Source of the DNA: Aporhodopirellula sallentina SM41
GTDB lineage: Bacteria > Planctomycetota > Planctomycetia > Pirellulales > Pirellulaceae
Direction: 5' to 3'
Length of the DNA stretch: 46,747 nt
Assembly (NCBI RefSeq): GCF_000346505.1
Contig: NZ_ANOH01000135.1
Span: 1-46,747 of the forward strand
Position 1 is the stretch's first letter. Each line of letters opens with the position of its first letter. Positions 17,032 through 25,913 of this stretch are shown here, piece by piece. The position numbers and the translations under genes are program-made. Under the pieces are notes generated by a model. The model ran no database searches and had not been told where the DNA came from. It saw only the letters and a list, made by a program, of their open reading frames with translations.

Positions 17032-18705
17032 TTAGTTCTCGATGTTCGCGTTCCACCACCATCGGTTGGTGGGGCGTTCGTCGCGGAATTTGATATATGG
17101 TTTCAAGCCCGGATAGTCTGCGGTCTTCAGCGGCACGAGTTCTTCTGGTGCGATTTTGACTCCGCCGCTGGCCATCAAGACTTGGTGTTGTTTGCGGCCT
17201 TTTCGGTATCGATGATAGACGGCGATGGAGTCGACCTGCGTCGGTGGGTTGAGCTTCTCGGCTTGTTCTGCGGCAAAGTACATCATGGCACGTTGGAGTG
17301 TTTCGTGGTCGGACGTGGTGGCGACACGTTTCCACAATTCGCAGATCGCGGTTGCCATGTAGACCGATTCCAGGGCCCCGTAAATCGGATACTGGGTACG
17401 GATGCCGACCCAGTTTTGATTGAAGTGTTCGACGAACGCGAGCGAGGCCGGATCGACCGTGCGATTGCCGCGGGCTCCGTCGAGTTGGGCGCGTTCGTTC
17501 TCGCCGCTGAGCCGGATCGGTCGGCCGGCGATTTGAACGATCTTGTCGCCGTCGACGTCTGTGGCTCGGACATCCATCATGTCCGACGTAAACCAGAGTC
17601 GCAGCAATAGGTCGGTCGGCGGTGTGCCGTCGCCCGTTGATGAGAGCATCTGCAAATAGTTGCGAACGCGTTCGGGCATCGGTTGGTCGCCGAGAGCCAA
17701 GCGTTTCATATGTCGGTCGGCTTCGACCATGAGGTATGCGACCTCGTGAGAAGGCGTGGTTCCGAAAACCAGGATGTCTTGTCGCCCCAATGCTGAGGCG
17801 AGTTCATCGGCCGCCCGAGCCATCGGGATTTCGCCGCCGGTTACCTTCTGTCCAAACGCCGCCGCGTTGCGAAGTCCTTCGGGTGTCGGGTCGATCGTGC
17901 AACCGTAGGCGACGCCGCTCCGGGCTGCTTTTAGTCCAACCGCCATCGAGACTAGGCTCATCGGCGGCATTCCGGTCTTGCGATCAATTTGCCATCCGTC
18001 GAATTCATCGAATCCGGCAACCGGACCGGCGAGGATCAAATCATCGGCCGTCACCAGAGCCAACGTGACGCGAGATAGGCCTGCCATGGCTCGAAACGCT
18101 TCGAGTTCCTCGTCGATCTGTGTGTCCCCGTTGGCAGTTGACTCGTTCGCGGTTGGGCCGGACTGCTGCATCTGCAAGTTTCGTGTTGCGAGTGCCTGCA
18201 TCATTCGGCGGATAGAAATGCATCGAGCGCGAGCGGGCGATCGCCAGTCGTGTTCGTTCGCGGGAAGGTCGCGTTGTTCGGTTTGTCGCCCGGCGAGCAT
18301 CTTGGAGATGAGTGCGGCGTTGTCGGTCTTCACCGGTGTTTGGGGATCGTAGTCGCGGAGCAGTCCACGCGGATCGACCATCACGCCTTGCGGGTAGGGT
18401 GCCATGGTTCCCACGCCGCCGAGAGCTTCCCAAGAATCCGGTTCGACGGTTTGTTGGATCAGCGTCATCAGTGAATCGAAATCGGCCATCGAGCCGCCGC
18501 CGCGACCGGCGTTCTCGCCGGGAAGGCCCGCGCCGGCACCGGGTTGCGGTCCCGAGAGTGGTTCGTTGACCGCGATGGGGCCACCGAATTGCCCCGAAAA
18601 GCCGCCTTGCTGAGCCTGTGCGTTGGGGGGGACGAGCAGCCCGGTGGGTAACGTCGCGAACGCGGCAAAGAAACAAAGCACCCTAACGGTCAAAGGCATC
18701 CGCAT
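17032..18705 (-). CDS. Exported DUF1598-type planctomycete protein
   Basis: Function unknown. ATG at 18705 is preferred to one at 18726 because GAGGAAG precedes it by 6 bp and it starts a clear signal peptide (MRMPLTVRVLCFFAAFATLP...NAQA). After a Gly-rich linker, the segment with RCISIRRMMQALA and LSRVTLALVTADDLILAGPVAGFDEF resembles DUF1598, a domain I know only from planctomycetes. The C-terminal part has LAFVEHFNQNWVGIRTQYPIYGALESVYMA-type helices. 557 residues, probably periplasmic. Convergent with the GH78 gene; a terminator-like hairpin lies just upstream at the end of the Dabb gene, so it probably has its own promoter. The domain name is from memory and should be treated as moderately certain. 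Confidence 0.8.
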   Translation of the reverse strand: MRMPLTVRVLCFFAAFATLPTGLLVPPNAQAQQGGFSGQFGGPIAVNEPLSGPQPGAGAGLPGENAGRGGGSMADFDSLMTLIQQTVEPDSWEALGGVGTMAPYPQGVMVDPRGLLRDYDPQTPVKTDNAALISKMLAGRQTEQRDLPANEHDWRSPARARCISIRRMMQALATRNLQMQQSGPTANESTANGDTQIDEELEAFRAMAGLSRVTLALVTADDLILAGPVAGFDEFDGWQIDRKTGMPPMSLVSMAVGLKAARSGVAYGCTIDPTPEGLRNAAAFGQKVTGGEIPMARAADELASALGRQDILVFGTTPSHEVAYLMVEADRHMKRLALGDQPMPERVRNYLQMLSSTGDGTPPTDLLLRLWFTSDMMDVRATDVDGDKIVQIAGRPIRLSGENERAQLDGARGNRTVDPASLAFVEHFNQNWVGIRTQYPIYGALESVYMATAICELWKRVATTSDHETLQRAMMYFAAEQAEKLNPPTQVDSIAVYHRYRKGRKQHQVLMASGGVKIAPEELVPLKTADYPGLKPYIKFRDERPTNRWWWNANIEN

Positions 18706-18731
18706 CGCAACTTCCTCGATGAGCAAAAGAA

Positions 18732-18768
18732 AAGACGCGAACTCGAAGACTTTCGAAGCTCGCGTCTT
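18732..18768 (-). terminator. Intrinsic terminator after the Dabb gene
   Basis: On the minus strand a 9-bp perfect stem AAGACGCGA / TCGCGTCTT with a 19-base loop region is followed by TTCTTTTG. It lies 98 bp beyond the Dabb stop and about 27 bp before the start of the DUF1598 gene, so it may also sit in that gene's leader. Confidence 0.7.
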
Positions 18769-18865
18769 AGAAATGTATCAAGTCCGCGATCGTCCGCAAA
18801 ATTTTTGGCAAATTTCGCATGCGAGACGGAGTAATCAGAAGTCTGCGTATCGATCGATGTCGAGA

Positions 18866-19279
18866 CTACTCGGCCCAATAATCGACCACGACGGCTTTGG
18901 CCATGTGAGGTTTGAGGACTTCGACGAAGGCTTTGTGGGCAGGATGCGGCAGGTATGCTTCCCGGCCGGCTTCGTCGGCGAACGTCACGAGGAAGCAGTG
19001 CGTCAGGCCGTCGTTGAGGCCTTCGGGGCTTTTGTTGACGCCGTGTTCGAAGTCCACGATCGAGTCGATCTTGCTGGGCAGTTTCGCGAATTCGTCGACC
19101 ACGTGCTGGACGTCCGCCTCAGTGCTGGACTCATTGAAGCCAAACATCACGACGTGACGTAGTTTCTTGGTCTCTGATTTTGCTTCGGAACCCACAGCGG
19201 CAACTTGCATGGAGGTGATCGCCAGCAGAGCGATGGCGACAAAAAGGGACAACGTCGTTTTCACGGGAGTGGTGCTCAT
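18866..19279 (-). CDS. Exported Dabb (stress-response alpha/beta barrel) domain protein
   Basis: Small dimeric alpha/beta barrel of the Dabb family (Pfam PF07876): KLRHVVMFGF at the start of the domain, then DVQHVVDEFAKLPSKI, THCFLVTFADEAGREAYLPHPAHKAFVEVLKP and VVVDYWAE at the end. The His in the first strand (RHVVMF) and the H-P-x-H motif are family features. ATG 19279 starts a signal peptide (STTPVKTTLSLFVAIALLAITSMQVAA); a GTG at 19312 is in frame but adds nothing. 137 residues. The export signal is notable because most Dabb proteins are cytoplasmic; the pattern is common in planctomycetes. The enzymatic role, if any, is unknown. Followed by an intrinsic terminator. Confidence 0.88.
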   Translation of the reverse strand: MSTTPVKTTLSLFVAIALLAITSMQVAAVGSEAKSETKKLRHVVMFGFNESSTEADVQHVVDEFAKLPSKIDSIVDFEHGVNKSPEGLNDGLTHCFLVTFADEAGREAYLPHPAHKAFVEVLKPHMAKAVVVDYWAE

Positions 19280-19494
19280 CACGTACGAGAGGGGAGTTGG
19301 AAATGCTCCCACATCTTACCGCGCCGGCTACCGCAGTAGGTGTCGCGGCGTTCGTGACCACCAAAGAATTCGTCTCGTGTGCCCGGTCTGACGATGGCTT
19401 TCTTCGAGCCCTGTGGCCATTGTCAAAACCATCGGCTGGTTGTCGAGCGGTGCCGTGTTCTAGCAGTTTGTGCCAGCTCTGTTTCTTTTGGGGG

Positions 19495-19548
19495 AGTGGA
19501 TCTCTGTGGAAGATCCTGCTGCATGAGGATCATTCGCAAGATCCACTA
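19495..19548. repeat. Dispersed palindromic repeat, copy 2 (AGTGGATCT...AGATCCACT)
   Basis: Perfect 9-bp terminal arms AGTGGATCT (19495-19503) and AGATCCACT (19539-19547), and an inner stem GATCCT / AGGATC. The reverse complement shares the CCTCATGCAGC-GGATCTTC core with the copy at 10666. It lies 33 bp after the rho stop on the side where rho transcription ends. The gap 19280-19580 holds nothing else recognised. Confidence 0.75.
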
Positions 19549-19580
19549 TGGCTACCCGAGAGCTGAACTGTGCCGCGGGG

Positions 19581-20909
19581 CTAGGCGAGTTTGGCACCGG
19601 AGATCAGTTTCAGGAAACCTTCGTTGTCGTCGAAGCGACCGAGCTGTTTCGTTAACTGTTCCATCGCATCGACCGGGTGCATTTCGCTCAGAGTGCGACG
19701 CAGCATCGAGACCGTTTCGTAGGTTTCTTCGTCGAGCAGCAGCTCTTCGCGTCGTGTTCCAGATTGCGAGATGTCGATCGCGGGGTAGACACGACGATCG
19801 GCGAGTCGGCGATCGAGAACCACTTCCATGTTCCCGGTACCTTTGAACTCTTGGAAGATCGCTTCGTCCATCCGGCTGTTCGTATCGACCAGGCAGGTGC
19901 CCACGATGGTCAGCGAGCCGCCTTCTTGGAAGGCACGTGCGGTGGCGAAGAGTTTCTTCGGGACGTCCATCGCTCGGATGTCCAAACCGCCGGTACCGGT
20001 TGCTCCACCGCGGCCGGACTTGCCGACCCATTTGTTGAACGCACGAGCAAGGCGGGTGATCGAGTCGAGCATCAAGAACACGTCTTGGCCTGATTCGGCG
20101 AGACGTTTGGCACGATCGATCGCCAATTGGCTCAGTCGGACATGGCTTTCGATATCCATATCCAGGCTGCTCGCGATGACTTCGCCGTTGGTGATGCTGC
20201 GCCGCATGTCGGTGACCTCTTCAGGTCGTTCGTCGATCAGCAGCACCATCAACTTCACATCGGGATGGTTTTCCGACATGCCTTCGGCGATGTGCTGAAG
20301 CATGATTGTCTTGCCGCTGCGTGGCGGTGCGACGATCAACGCGCGTTGTCCACGACCGAGTGGGGCGAGAAGGTCGATGACTCGGTTGGTAAGAGGTTGT
20401 TTTCCCTTTTCGAGTTTCAGGAACTCTTCCGGGTTGATTGCCGTCAGGTCATCGAACAGCGGCATGTCCGGGTATTTTTCCGGCGGTTGGCCGTCAACGT
20501 CGAGGATTTCGCGGACCCGCGGGCCTTGTTGCCGTTTGGCCTGCTGGACCATCGTGTGCAGCATGACGCCTTGGCGGAGGCCGAACTTTTCGACCATGGT
20601 TCCGGGAACGAACGGGTCGGTACGTTCACGTGTGTAGTTGTTTGACGCGCTTCGCAGGAACCCGTATCCGTTGGGGTGCATTTCCAGAATGCCGGCCCAC
20701 TCTTCGAGTGGTGCGTCGCTGACGAAGTCCGCCGGTTCACCGTTGGATCCTCCGTTCTGCTTTCCGCCGCCTCCGCCTCCGCCTCCACGGCGGCGACGAC
20801 GAGTGCGAGGTTTGCTGCCCCCGTTTCCACCGGAAGACGATCCGTTTGAGGAGCCATTCTGAGAGCCGAAACCACCTCGGCTGCGTGATGAGCGCTTCTT
20901 TTTTGCCAT
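19581..20909 (-). CDS. rho: Transcription termination factor Rho
   Basis: Hexameric RNA-dependent ATPase that ends transcription. Residues 1-55 are low complexity (Ser, Gly, Asn, Arg, with RRRRRGGGGGGGG), then the RNA-binding domain (GILEMHPNGYGFLR, DPFVP), and the ATPase core: LIVAPPRSGKT (Walker A near 196), LLIDERPEEVTDM, HVRLSQLAIDRAKRLAE, DVFLMLDSITRLAR (Walker B near 281), the loop GKSGRGGATGTGGLD and ALDR-like VVLDRRLADRRVYPAIDI. The classical N-terminal Rho_N helix bundle is replaced by the Gly/Arg-rich tail. 442 residues. The 5' side has an 800-bp gap with a strong hairpin at 20998-21014 that could take part in leader control, since Rho is commonly autoregulated. Confidence 0.97.
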   Translation of the reverse strand: MAKKKRSSRSRGGFGSQNGSSNGSSSGGNGGSKPRTRRRRRGGGGGGGGKQNGGSNGEPADFVSDAPLEEWAGILEMHPNGYGFLRSASNNYTRERTDPFVPGTMVEKFGLRQGVMLHTMVQQAKRQQGPRVREILDVDGQPPEKYPDMPLFDDLTAINPEEFLKLEKGKQPLTNRVIDLLAPLGRGQRALIVAPPRSGKTIMLQHIAEGMSENHPDVKLMVLLIDERPEEVTDMRRSITNGEVIASSLDMDIESHVRLSQLAIDRAKRLAESGQDVFLMLDSITRLARAFNKWVGKSGRGGATGTGGLDIRAMDVPKKLFATARAFQEGGSLTIVGTCLVDTNSRMDEAIFQEFKGTGNMEVVLDRRLADRRVYPAIDISQSGTRREELLLDEETYETVSMLRRTLSEMHPVDAMEQLTKQLGRFDDNEGFLKLISGAKLA

Positions 20910-21707
20910 CTTTTAATCCAGGTAAACCTGTCTCGGAGCCTCCGCGAAGGAGAGCATTTGAGGTGTTTTCAACACAGCATCCACACGAAGATTTGCCGGT
21001 CTTCAGCGAAGACCAACGCATTTCGGGGGTGGCGAAAACACCGAGCCGATAAAGGCAACCAACAAGAGGAACCGCGTTTGAAAAACGATTGTGAGGTCGA
21101 GTGCACCGAAGGTGGCGGTATCACCATCAGGGCGACCAGTGTGTTCGTGCGATCAAGTGCTCACACGAACGGCAAGTCCTTGCCAAAAAGATTCCCATCC
21201 AACGAGTCAGGGACACACCTGTTACATTGTCAAATTGAGTATCGCCCGCCGTCTGCGGCGCGACCGGATGTGAGATCCGGATCAATTATCGTGCCAATGA
21301 TTCGAAAAATTCGCGATCGATGCCCAGTTGGTTACGCAGAAAAAGGAACCGACTGGGTGAGGCCACACGCTGAAAATGCGAAAAGCGTTTCAGTTCTGGG
21401 GGCCACGGAAAGATTGGATTGGACGATGAGGTCGATAGACCCTTGGGCCAAAACCAATGCCATTTACTCGCAAATATAGGCGACTGTGGGGGCATGTCAA
21501 GCCGGGTTTGCCTGCAATCGGCCCCCACGCGAACTTTTTCAGGCAAAATCGGATCGACCCATTTTGCCGCCATCACGCTGCTTTCCCGGGCGTTTCAGCC
21601 GGAAATCGCAGCGACGTGTGGGATACGAGTCGAATTTTCCGAGTCCATCGCTTTTTAAATCCACTGTGGTCGGCGGTGAAGGTTCCTCGGTAGCGAAACC
21701 TCCCGGA
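20910..21707. promoter_or_regulatory. Long gap upstream of rho, hairpin at 20998-21014
   Basis: About 800 bp with no supportable gene. It must contain the rho promoter and leader and the 3' end of the actP-like gene is not here (that gene ends at 21708). A perfect 7-bp hairpin GGTCTTC-AGC-GAAGACC at 20998-21014 lies about 90 bp before the rho start and has no T-run. Open frames on both strands here look random in composition. Confidence 0.45.
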
Positions 21708-23723
21708 TTAGCGAGCTTTCTGCGTCATCAGTGAGACGACGACCAGCGTTAGCAGAGCGAGAGGGATCGTCACGATGCCGGGTTGGCTGAACGGGATCGG
21801 GCTGCTCGCCGGATCGATCCCGTACACTTTCCCGAACGTGTCGGCGGACAACAGGATCCAACCGAGCGAGCTGAACATGCCGACGACAACGCTGGCGATG
21901 ATCCCTGCCGCGGTGGTGCGTTTCCAAAAGAGAAGCATCACGAGGGCAGGCAGGTTTGCGCTGGCGGCGATGCTGAACGCCCACCCCACCAGATAGCTGA
22001 CGTTGAGGTTTTGGAAGAGAATTCCGAGAACGATCGAAATCGCGCCGACGACGACCGCTGCGATTTTGGCCACGCGGACTTGGTTGCCTTCGGAGAACTG
22101 AACGCCCATCACGCCGCCGAGCAGATCGTGGGCAACCGCACCGCTGCTGGCGAGGATCAGACCGCTGACCGTGCCGAGAACTGTGGTGAATGCGATCGCT
22201 GAAATGATTGCGAACAACAGATCGCTGATTCCTCGGGCGAGCAGCGGTGCCGCCATGTTGCTGTTGGTGACGTCCAACGTTCCGCTGGTCATCGCACCGA
22301 GACCGAGGTACAGAGTCAACACGTAGAAGAAACCGATGCTCGCGATTCCCACGATCGTGCTCTTGCGGGCCGCTGCGGCGTCTTTGACCGTGTAATAACG
22401 AATCAAAATGTGTGGCAACGACGCCGTCCCACAGAAAAGCGCCAGCATCAGTGACAGGAAGTTCACCCGGTCGGTCCATCGGCCGCTGCGTATGCCCGCA
22501 AACCGTGGGTGTTCGCCGGGGCGGAGCACGCGTGAACCGGAGGTTGGTTTCTGGTAGTAAACCGTCGTGACGGTTCCGTCGGTCCCCGCGATCCGGTCGC
22601 TGCCCCACAACGTCACTTCGCTGCGCCGTAGCACGTCGAAGAACTGAATCGGTCCGAGTCTGCCGGTTTCTTCCGATGCGTTGGCCGATCCGTCGTCGGA
22701 ATCGGGTGCGTTGAACTCTTCGGGCAGTCGGCTCAGGTGACCGACCGGTTTGAGGGTCCGTTCTCCGTTGTCTGTCCCCTTCGGCAATCCACCGATCAGC
22801 GTTTTGCCGTCGGTGTTCACCGTTTTGGCTTGCGCCTCGGTCAGGTACATCCCGTCCTCTCGTTGCTCGATTCGGAAGACGTCGAAACCATCGTCGCTTT
22901 CAGAGGCAAAGCGGATGTAGTTTTCCGATTCCGACCAACCGTCGTTGCTGTCCGCGGCGTCAGGCTGCGCACCGGCAGCGTACAGCGATCGGCCGGTTTC
23001 CTGGGCGATGCGTGTTCGCAGGCCGTTCGCCTGGTCCGATCCAGGATCTGAATTGTCGGATGCGATCGCGAGCGGACCGATGGTTTCGAACGCGTTCCGG
23101 TCGGTTCGGAATCCTTGTTTGAGTACCAACACCACGAGCACAGCGCTGAACACGACCAGCAGCGAACCTTTGAGGAACTGCACCCACGTGGTGGAAACCA
23201 TCCCCGCGGTGACAACGATGGTGATCACGACACATCCAACCAGTACAACCCCAACCCAGTGCGGGAATCCCAGCAGCGGTTGGATGAGTACGCCAGCGCC
23301 GACCATTTGAGGAATCAGGTAAAACACGCTGACGATGAGCGTGCTGATCCCGGCGGCGGCTTTGATGCCGGGCGAATTGAACTTTGCGTCGAGTGCGTCG
23401 GCAAACGTGAATTTGCCGAGTCGCTTCATCGGTTCTGCGATCACGAACAACGCGACGATCCAGCCGGCGAGATAGCCGATTGAGTAGAGGAAGCCGTCGT
23501 AGCCGTAGGCGGCGATCATGCCGCAAATTCCCAGGAACGAGGCTGCCGAGAGGTAGTCGCCCGCGAACGCGACTCCGTTAATGAACCATGGGATCTGTCC
23601 GTGGGCGGCGAAGTAACCAGCCGAGGACTTTGCTTTGCTGCCGAGATAAAAGCTCAGCCCGACGGTAAAGCCGACGAAGAGGAAGAACACCACGACTGCG
23701 GTTATTGATGGATCGTAGATCAT
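21708..23723 (-). CDS. actP: Sodium/solute symporter, cation acetate symporter ActP-like
   Basis: SSS-family transporter predicted to take up acetate or another small monocarboxylate with Na+ or H+. N-terminus VVVFFLFVGFTVGLSFYLG, then YFAAHGQIPWFINGVAFAGDYLSAASFLG, the family hallmark for substrate/ion binding, and repeated transmembrane helices. At 671 residues it is some 120 longer than ActP. Roughly residues 205-400, between KQGFRTDRNAFE and RVNFLSLMLALFCGTASLPHIL, form a long hydrophilic, acidic segment (NSDPGSDQANG, SDDGSANASEETG) that interrupts the helix pattern. Its ATG overlaps the stop of the DUF485 gene by 4 bp, as in the yjcH-actP arrangement. Substrate not provable from sequence. 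Confidence 0.85.
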   Translation of the reverse strand: MIYDPSITAVVVFFLFVGFTVGLSFYLGSKAKSSAGYFAAHGQIPWFINGVAFAGDYLSAASFLGICGMIAAYGYDGFLYSIGYLAGWIVALFVIAEPMKRLGKFTFADALDAKFNSPGIKAAAGISTLIVSVFYLIPQMVGAGVLIQPLLGFPHWVGVVLVGCVVITIVVTAGMVSTTWVQFLKGSLLVVFSAVLVVLVLKQGFRTDRNAFETIGPLAIASDNSDPGSDQANGLRTRIAQETGRSLYAAGAQPDAADSNDGWSESENYIRFASESDDGFDVFRIEQREDGMYLTEAQAKTVNTDGKTLIGGLPKGTDNGERTLKPVGHLSRLPEEFNAPDSDDGSANASEETGRLGPIQFFDVLRRSEVTLWGSDRIAGTDGTVTTVYYQKPTSGSRVLRPGEHPRFAGIRSGRWTDRVNFLSLMLALFCGTASLPHILIRYYTVKDAAAARKSTIVGIASIGFFYVLTLYLGLGAMTSGTLDVTNSNMAAPLLARGISDLLFAIISAIAFTTVLGTVSGLILASSGAVAHDLLGGVMGVQFSEGNQVRVAKIAAVVVGAISIVLGILFQNLNVSYLVGWAFSIAASANLPALVMLLFWKRTTAAGIIASVVVGMFSSLGWILLSADTFGKVYGIDPASSPIPFSQPGIVTIPLALLTLVVVSLMTQKAR

Positions 23724-24037
23724 TTCGCAGAACCCTCCGTGCCATCGGTGGTGCTGCCGTGATCGCTGCTAGTGGGCGCCGCGACGGCGTTGTCGGTTCG
23801 CGAGGCGAAGCCATAAATAAATGCCATCACGATCGCCACGATGATCAATCCGAACCCGTACACGATCGCCAGGTTCAGCCCCGCGACGACGACGGTGTCC
23901 ATCGTGTCGGCGGCAAACGCGTTGAGCAGCACGAAGCCGAGATAGACGAGCGTGTAGATAAAGAAAAGCGTCAATCCGAGACGCGATGCCTTCTGCGTCG
24001 CTTCGGCATCGAGCGGAGAATCAGGTTGTTCAGACAA
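23720..24037 (-). CDS. yjcH: DUF485 family inner-membrane protein (YjcH-like)
   Basis: 105 residues with two transmembrane helices: LGLTLFFIYTLVYLGFVLLNAF and LAIVYGFGLIIVAIVMAFIYGF. The pattern and position immediately before an ActP-type symporter fit the DUF485/YjcH family, usually an accessory subunit of that transporter. The C-terminus is a Ser/Thr/Gly-rich tail. The stop overlaps the transporter start (ATGA), so the two are co-translated. Confidence 0.85.
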   Translation of the reverse strand: MSEQPDSPLDAEATQKASRLGLTLFFIYTLVYLGFVLLNAFAADTMDTVVVAGLNLAIVYGFGLIIVAIVMAFIYGFASRTDNAVAAPTSSDHGSTTDGTEGSAK

Positions 24038-24321
24038 GAGTCGGTCGCTGGGTTGTTAGGCGGGGGTGAAGGTGGGAATGTCGGCCACAGGATAGCCGAT
24101 CAAACGTTCGTTGTGGGCACTCGTCTATACATCCTCGTGTTGCGCAGTCAGAAATTTGTGTTCCGATTCCAAAAACCGGATCGTAAACTGGCCAAGCGTC
24201 GATTGCCGTGCCCGTCGTCTCGGTTAGGTTCATGGGGGATTCGCGACCGAGCGTTTTTTGACGGACGTGTTTGAGAGCGTTCGGTTTGGGGCGAGCAACT
24301 GATATCGAGTGAGGAAGAAAT
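24038..24321. promoter_or_regulatory. Divergent promoter region, yjcH-actP / pabB
   Basis: 284 bp between divergent units. No RNA gene, repeat or clear operator seen. The pabB ribosome-binding site GAGGAAG lies at its right end (about 24310-24316). Confidence 0.45.
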
Positions 24322-25818
24322 TTGGGAGTGCAGACCAGCGGACCGATTCACGTGGCGAGAAGGCTCGATCAGGATTCTCGTTGGGCCTCGCTGCTGTCGG
24401 ACGGGTTGGCGGGTTGTTTTGCGAGACTGAATCATCTGCCCAACTGCATCTGGTTCGATTCAGCGTCGGACAATCAATACGACCGAGGGCGTTACTCGTT
24501 CTTGGCCGCCGATCCGGTCGCGTGGTGTGGGGTGGACGTGGATTCACCGGACCCGTGGCCGGTGTTGCACGAGTGGTGTCGTAAACTACAGCACCTGTCC
24601 CCTAGTACCCGGGATGCCGATTTGCCGCCGTTTTGGGGCGGAATTGCGGGGTTGCTCGCGTACGAGTCTTCTTGGTGGCTCGAGCCCTCGCTGCGCCGGG
24701 TGGATGAATCTCTGCAGGAAGAGCGTGGTGATGATGCCCGGGAATCGATACCTGGCATGGCGATCGGGCTGTATGACTGGACGCTCGCGTTGGATCATGC
24801 CCGCGGGAACGTGTGGTTGCTCAGCACGGGGCTCGGCGAAACGTTCGAGACCGATCGTGCCCGCGCAGAAAAACGCGCCGATCAGGTCCTCGATTTCCTC
24901 GGCAAGCAGCCCGCGGTTGACCCCATGGAATTAAAGGACGTGTCGAAGGCCGGTTTTACCCGTTCGCAGGTATCGAGCAACTTCACCGATCAACGTTACG
25001 CGGCGGCGGTGAAGGAAATTGTTGATCGGATCTGTCAGGGCGATTCGTTTCAGGTGAATCTCGCGCAGACGTTGTCTTGTGTGGCGACTGATTCATCGGT
25101 TGATCTTTACGCGAGACTACGACAGTCCAACCCGGCTCCTTATGCGGCCTATTTCGATGCCGGGGAGTATCACGTTCTGAGTTCGTCACCGGAAGGTTTC
25201 CTGCAGGTTCGCGTCGGCGAGAATTCCGAACGCGTCGTCGTGACCCGGCCGATCAAAGGCACAGTCGCGAAGACGAGCGATGAAGAAGAAACTGTGCGTT
25301 TAGGCGAAGAACTTCTGCGCAGCGAAAAAGATCGGTCCGAAAACATCATGATCGTTGATTTAATGCGAAATGATCTGTCTCGCGTTTGTACCGATGCGAG
25401 CGTTGAGGTGACCAAGCTCTGCGAACTCGAACGTTATCAAAGCGTGCAGCACTTGGTGTCGACGGTGCAGGGAGTGCTCGGCGATGACGCCACGGTGGCC
25501 GATTTGTTGGCGGCTTGTTTTCCGGGTGGCAGCATCACGGGAGCGCCCAAGGTGGAAGCAATGAAGACGATCGCGCAGCTCGAGCAGCGACCGCGAGGGC
25601 CCTACTGCGGTTCACTCGGTTACGTCAGCCTCAGCGGCGCGGCGGATTTCAATATTCTGATCCGCACGGTAACTCAGCGCCGAGCGTCCACAGGTGAGTC
25701 AGTGTGGGAGTTTCCGGTCGGTGGCGGAATCACCGCACGCAGCCATCCGGTGCGAGAAACCGAAGAAACATGGGTGAAGGCGGCCAGCCTCCTCGAAGCG
25801 ATCGCGCCGGCAGGCTAA
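24322..25818 (+). CDS. pabB: Aminodeoxychorismate synthase component I
   Basis: Chorismate-using enzyme making 4-amino-4-deoxychorismate for folate synthesis. The C-terminal chorismate-binding domain shows FTDQRYAAAVKEIVDRICQGDSFQVNLAQ, TRPIKGT near residue 307, MIVDLMRNDLSRV near 347, GGSITGAPKVEAMKTI near 402 and the final GGGITARSHPVRETEETWVKA. The Lys in PIKGT favours PabB over TrpE, which usually has Ala there. The N-terminus DNQYDRGRYSFLAADPV is the usual GRxSFLAxxP-type segment. Start is TTG at 24322 with GAGGAAG 5-6 bp upstream; GTG 24328 is the alternative. 498 residues, no glutamine amidotransferase domain. The folate link is inferred from the motif; anthranilate synthase is less likely. 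Confidence 0.9.
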   Translation: MGVQTSGPIHVARRLDQDSRWASLLSDGLAGCFARLNHLPNCIWFDSASDNQYDRGRYSFLAADPVAWCGVDVDSPDPWPVLHEWCRKLQHLSPSTRDADLPPFWGGIAGLLAYESSWWLEPSLRRVDESLQEERGDDARESIPGMAIGLYDWTLALDHARGNVWLLSTGLGETFETDRARAEKRADQVLDFLGKQPAVDPMELKDVSKAGFTRSQVSSNFTDQRYAAAVKEIVDRICQGDSFQVNLAQTLSCVATDSSVDLYARLRQSNPAPYAAYFDAGEYHVLSSSPEGFLQVRVGENSERVVVTRPIKGTVAKTSDEEETVRLGEELLRSEKDRSENIMIVDLMRNDLSRVCTDASVEVTKLCELERYQSVQHLVSTVQGVLGDDATVADLLAACFPGGSITGAPKVEAMKTIAQLEQRPRGPYCGSLGYVSLSGAADFNILIRTVTQRRASTGESVWEFPVGGGITARSHPVRETEETWVKAASLLEAIAPAG

Positions 25819-25913
25819 GTTCAATGCCGGGCACGGCATGGCGTCGCGATATCGATCGCGGTCATGATTGAGAATCAACATATTCGTCGGCATTGAAATC
25901 GATTGGCAGGTTC

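Noticed and set aside
20958-21479. 173-codon open frame upstream of rho on the plus strand
   Set aside because: Low-complexity-free but random-looking composition (many Ser, Arg, Lys, Cys), no domain, no ribosome-binding site, and it overlaps the expected rho leader. A small gene cannot be excluded.
21286-21576. 96-codon open frame on the minus strand before rho
   Set aside because: Random-looking composition and no recognisable motif or RBS.
24322-25818. TrpE (anthranilate synthase) assignment
   Set aside because: PIKGT with Lys and the absence of trp neighbours favour PabB.
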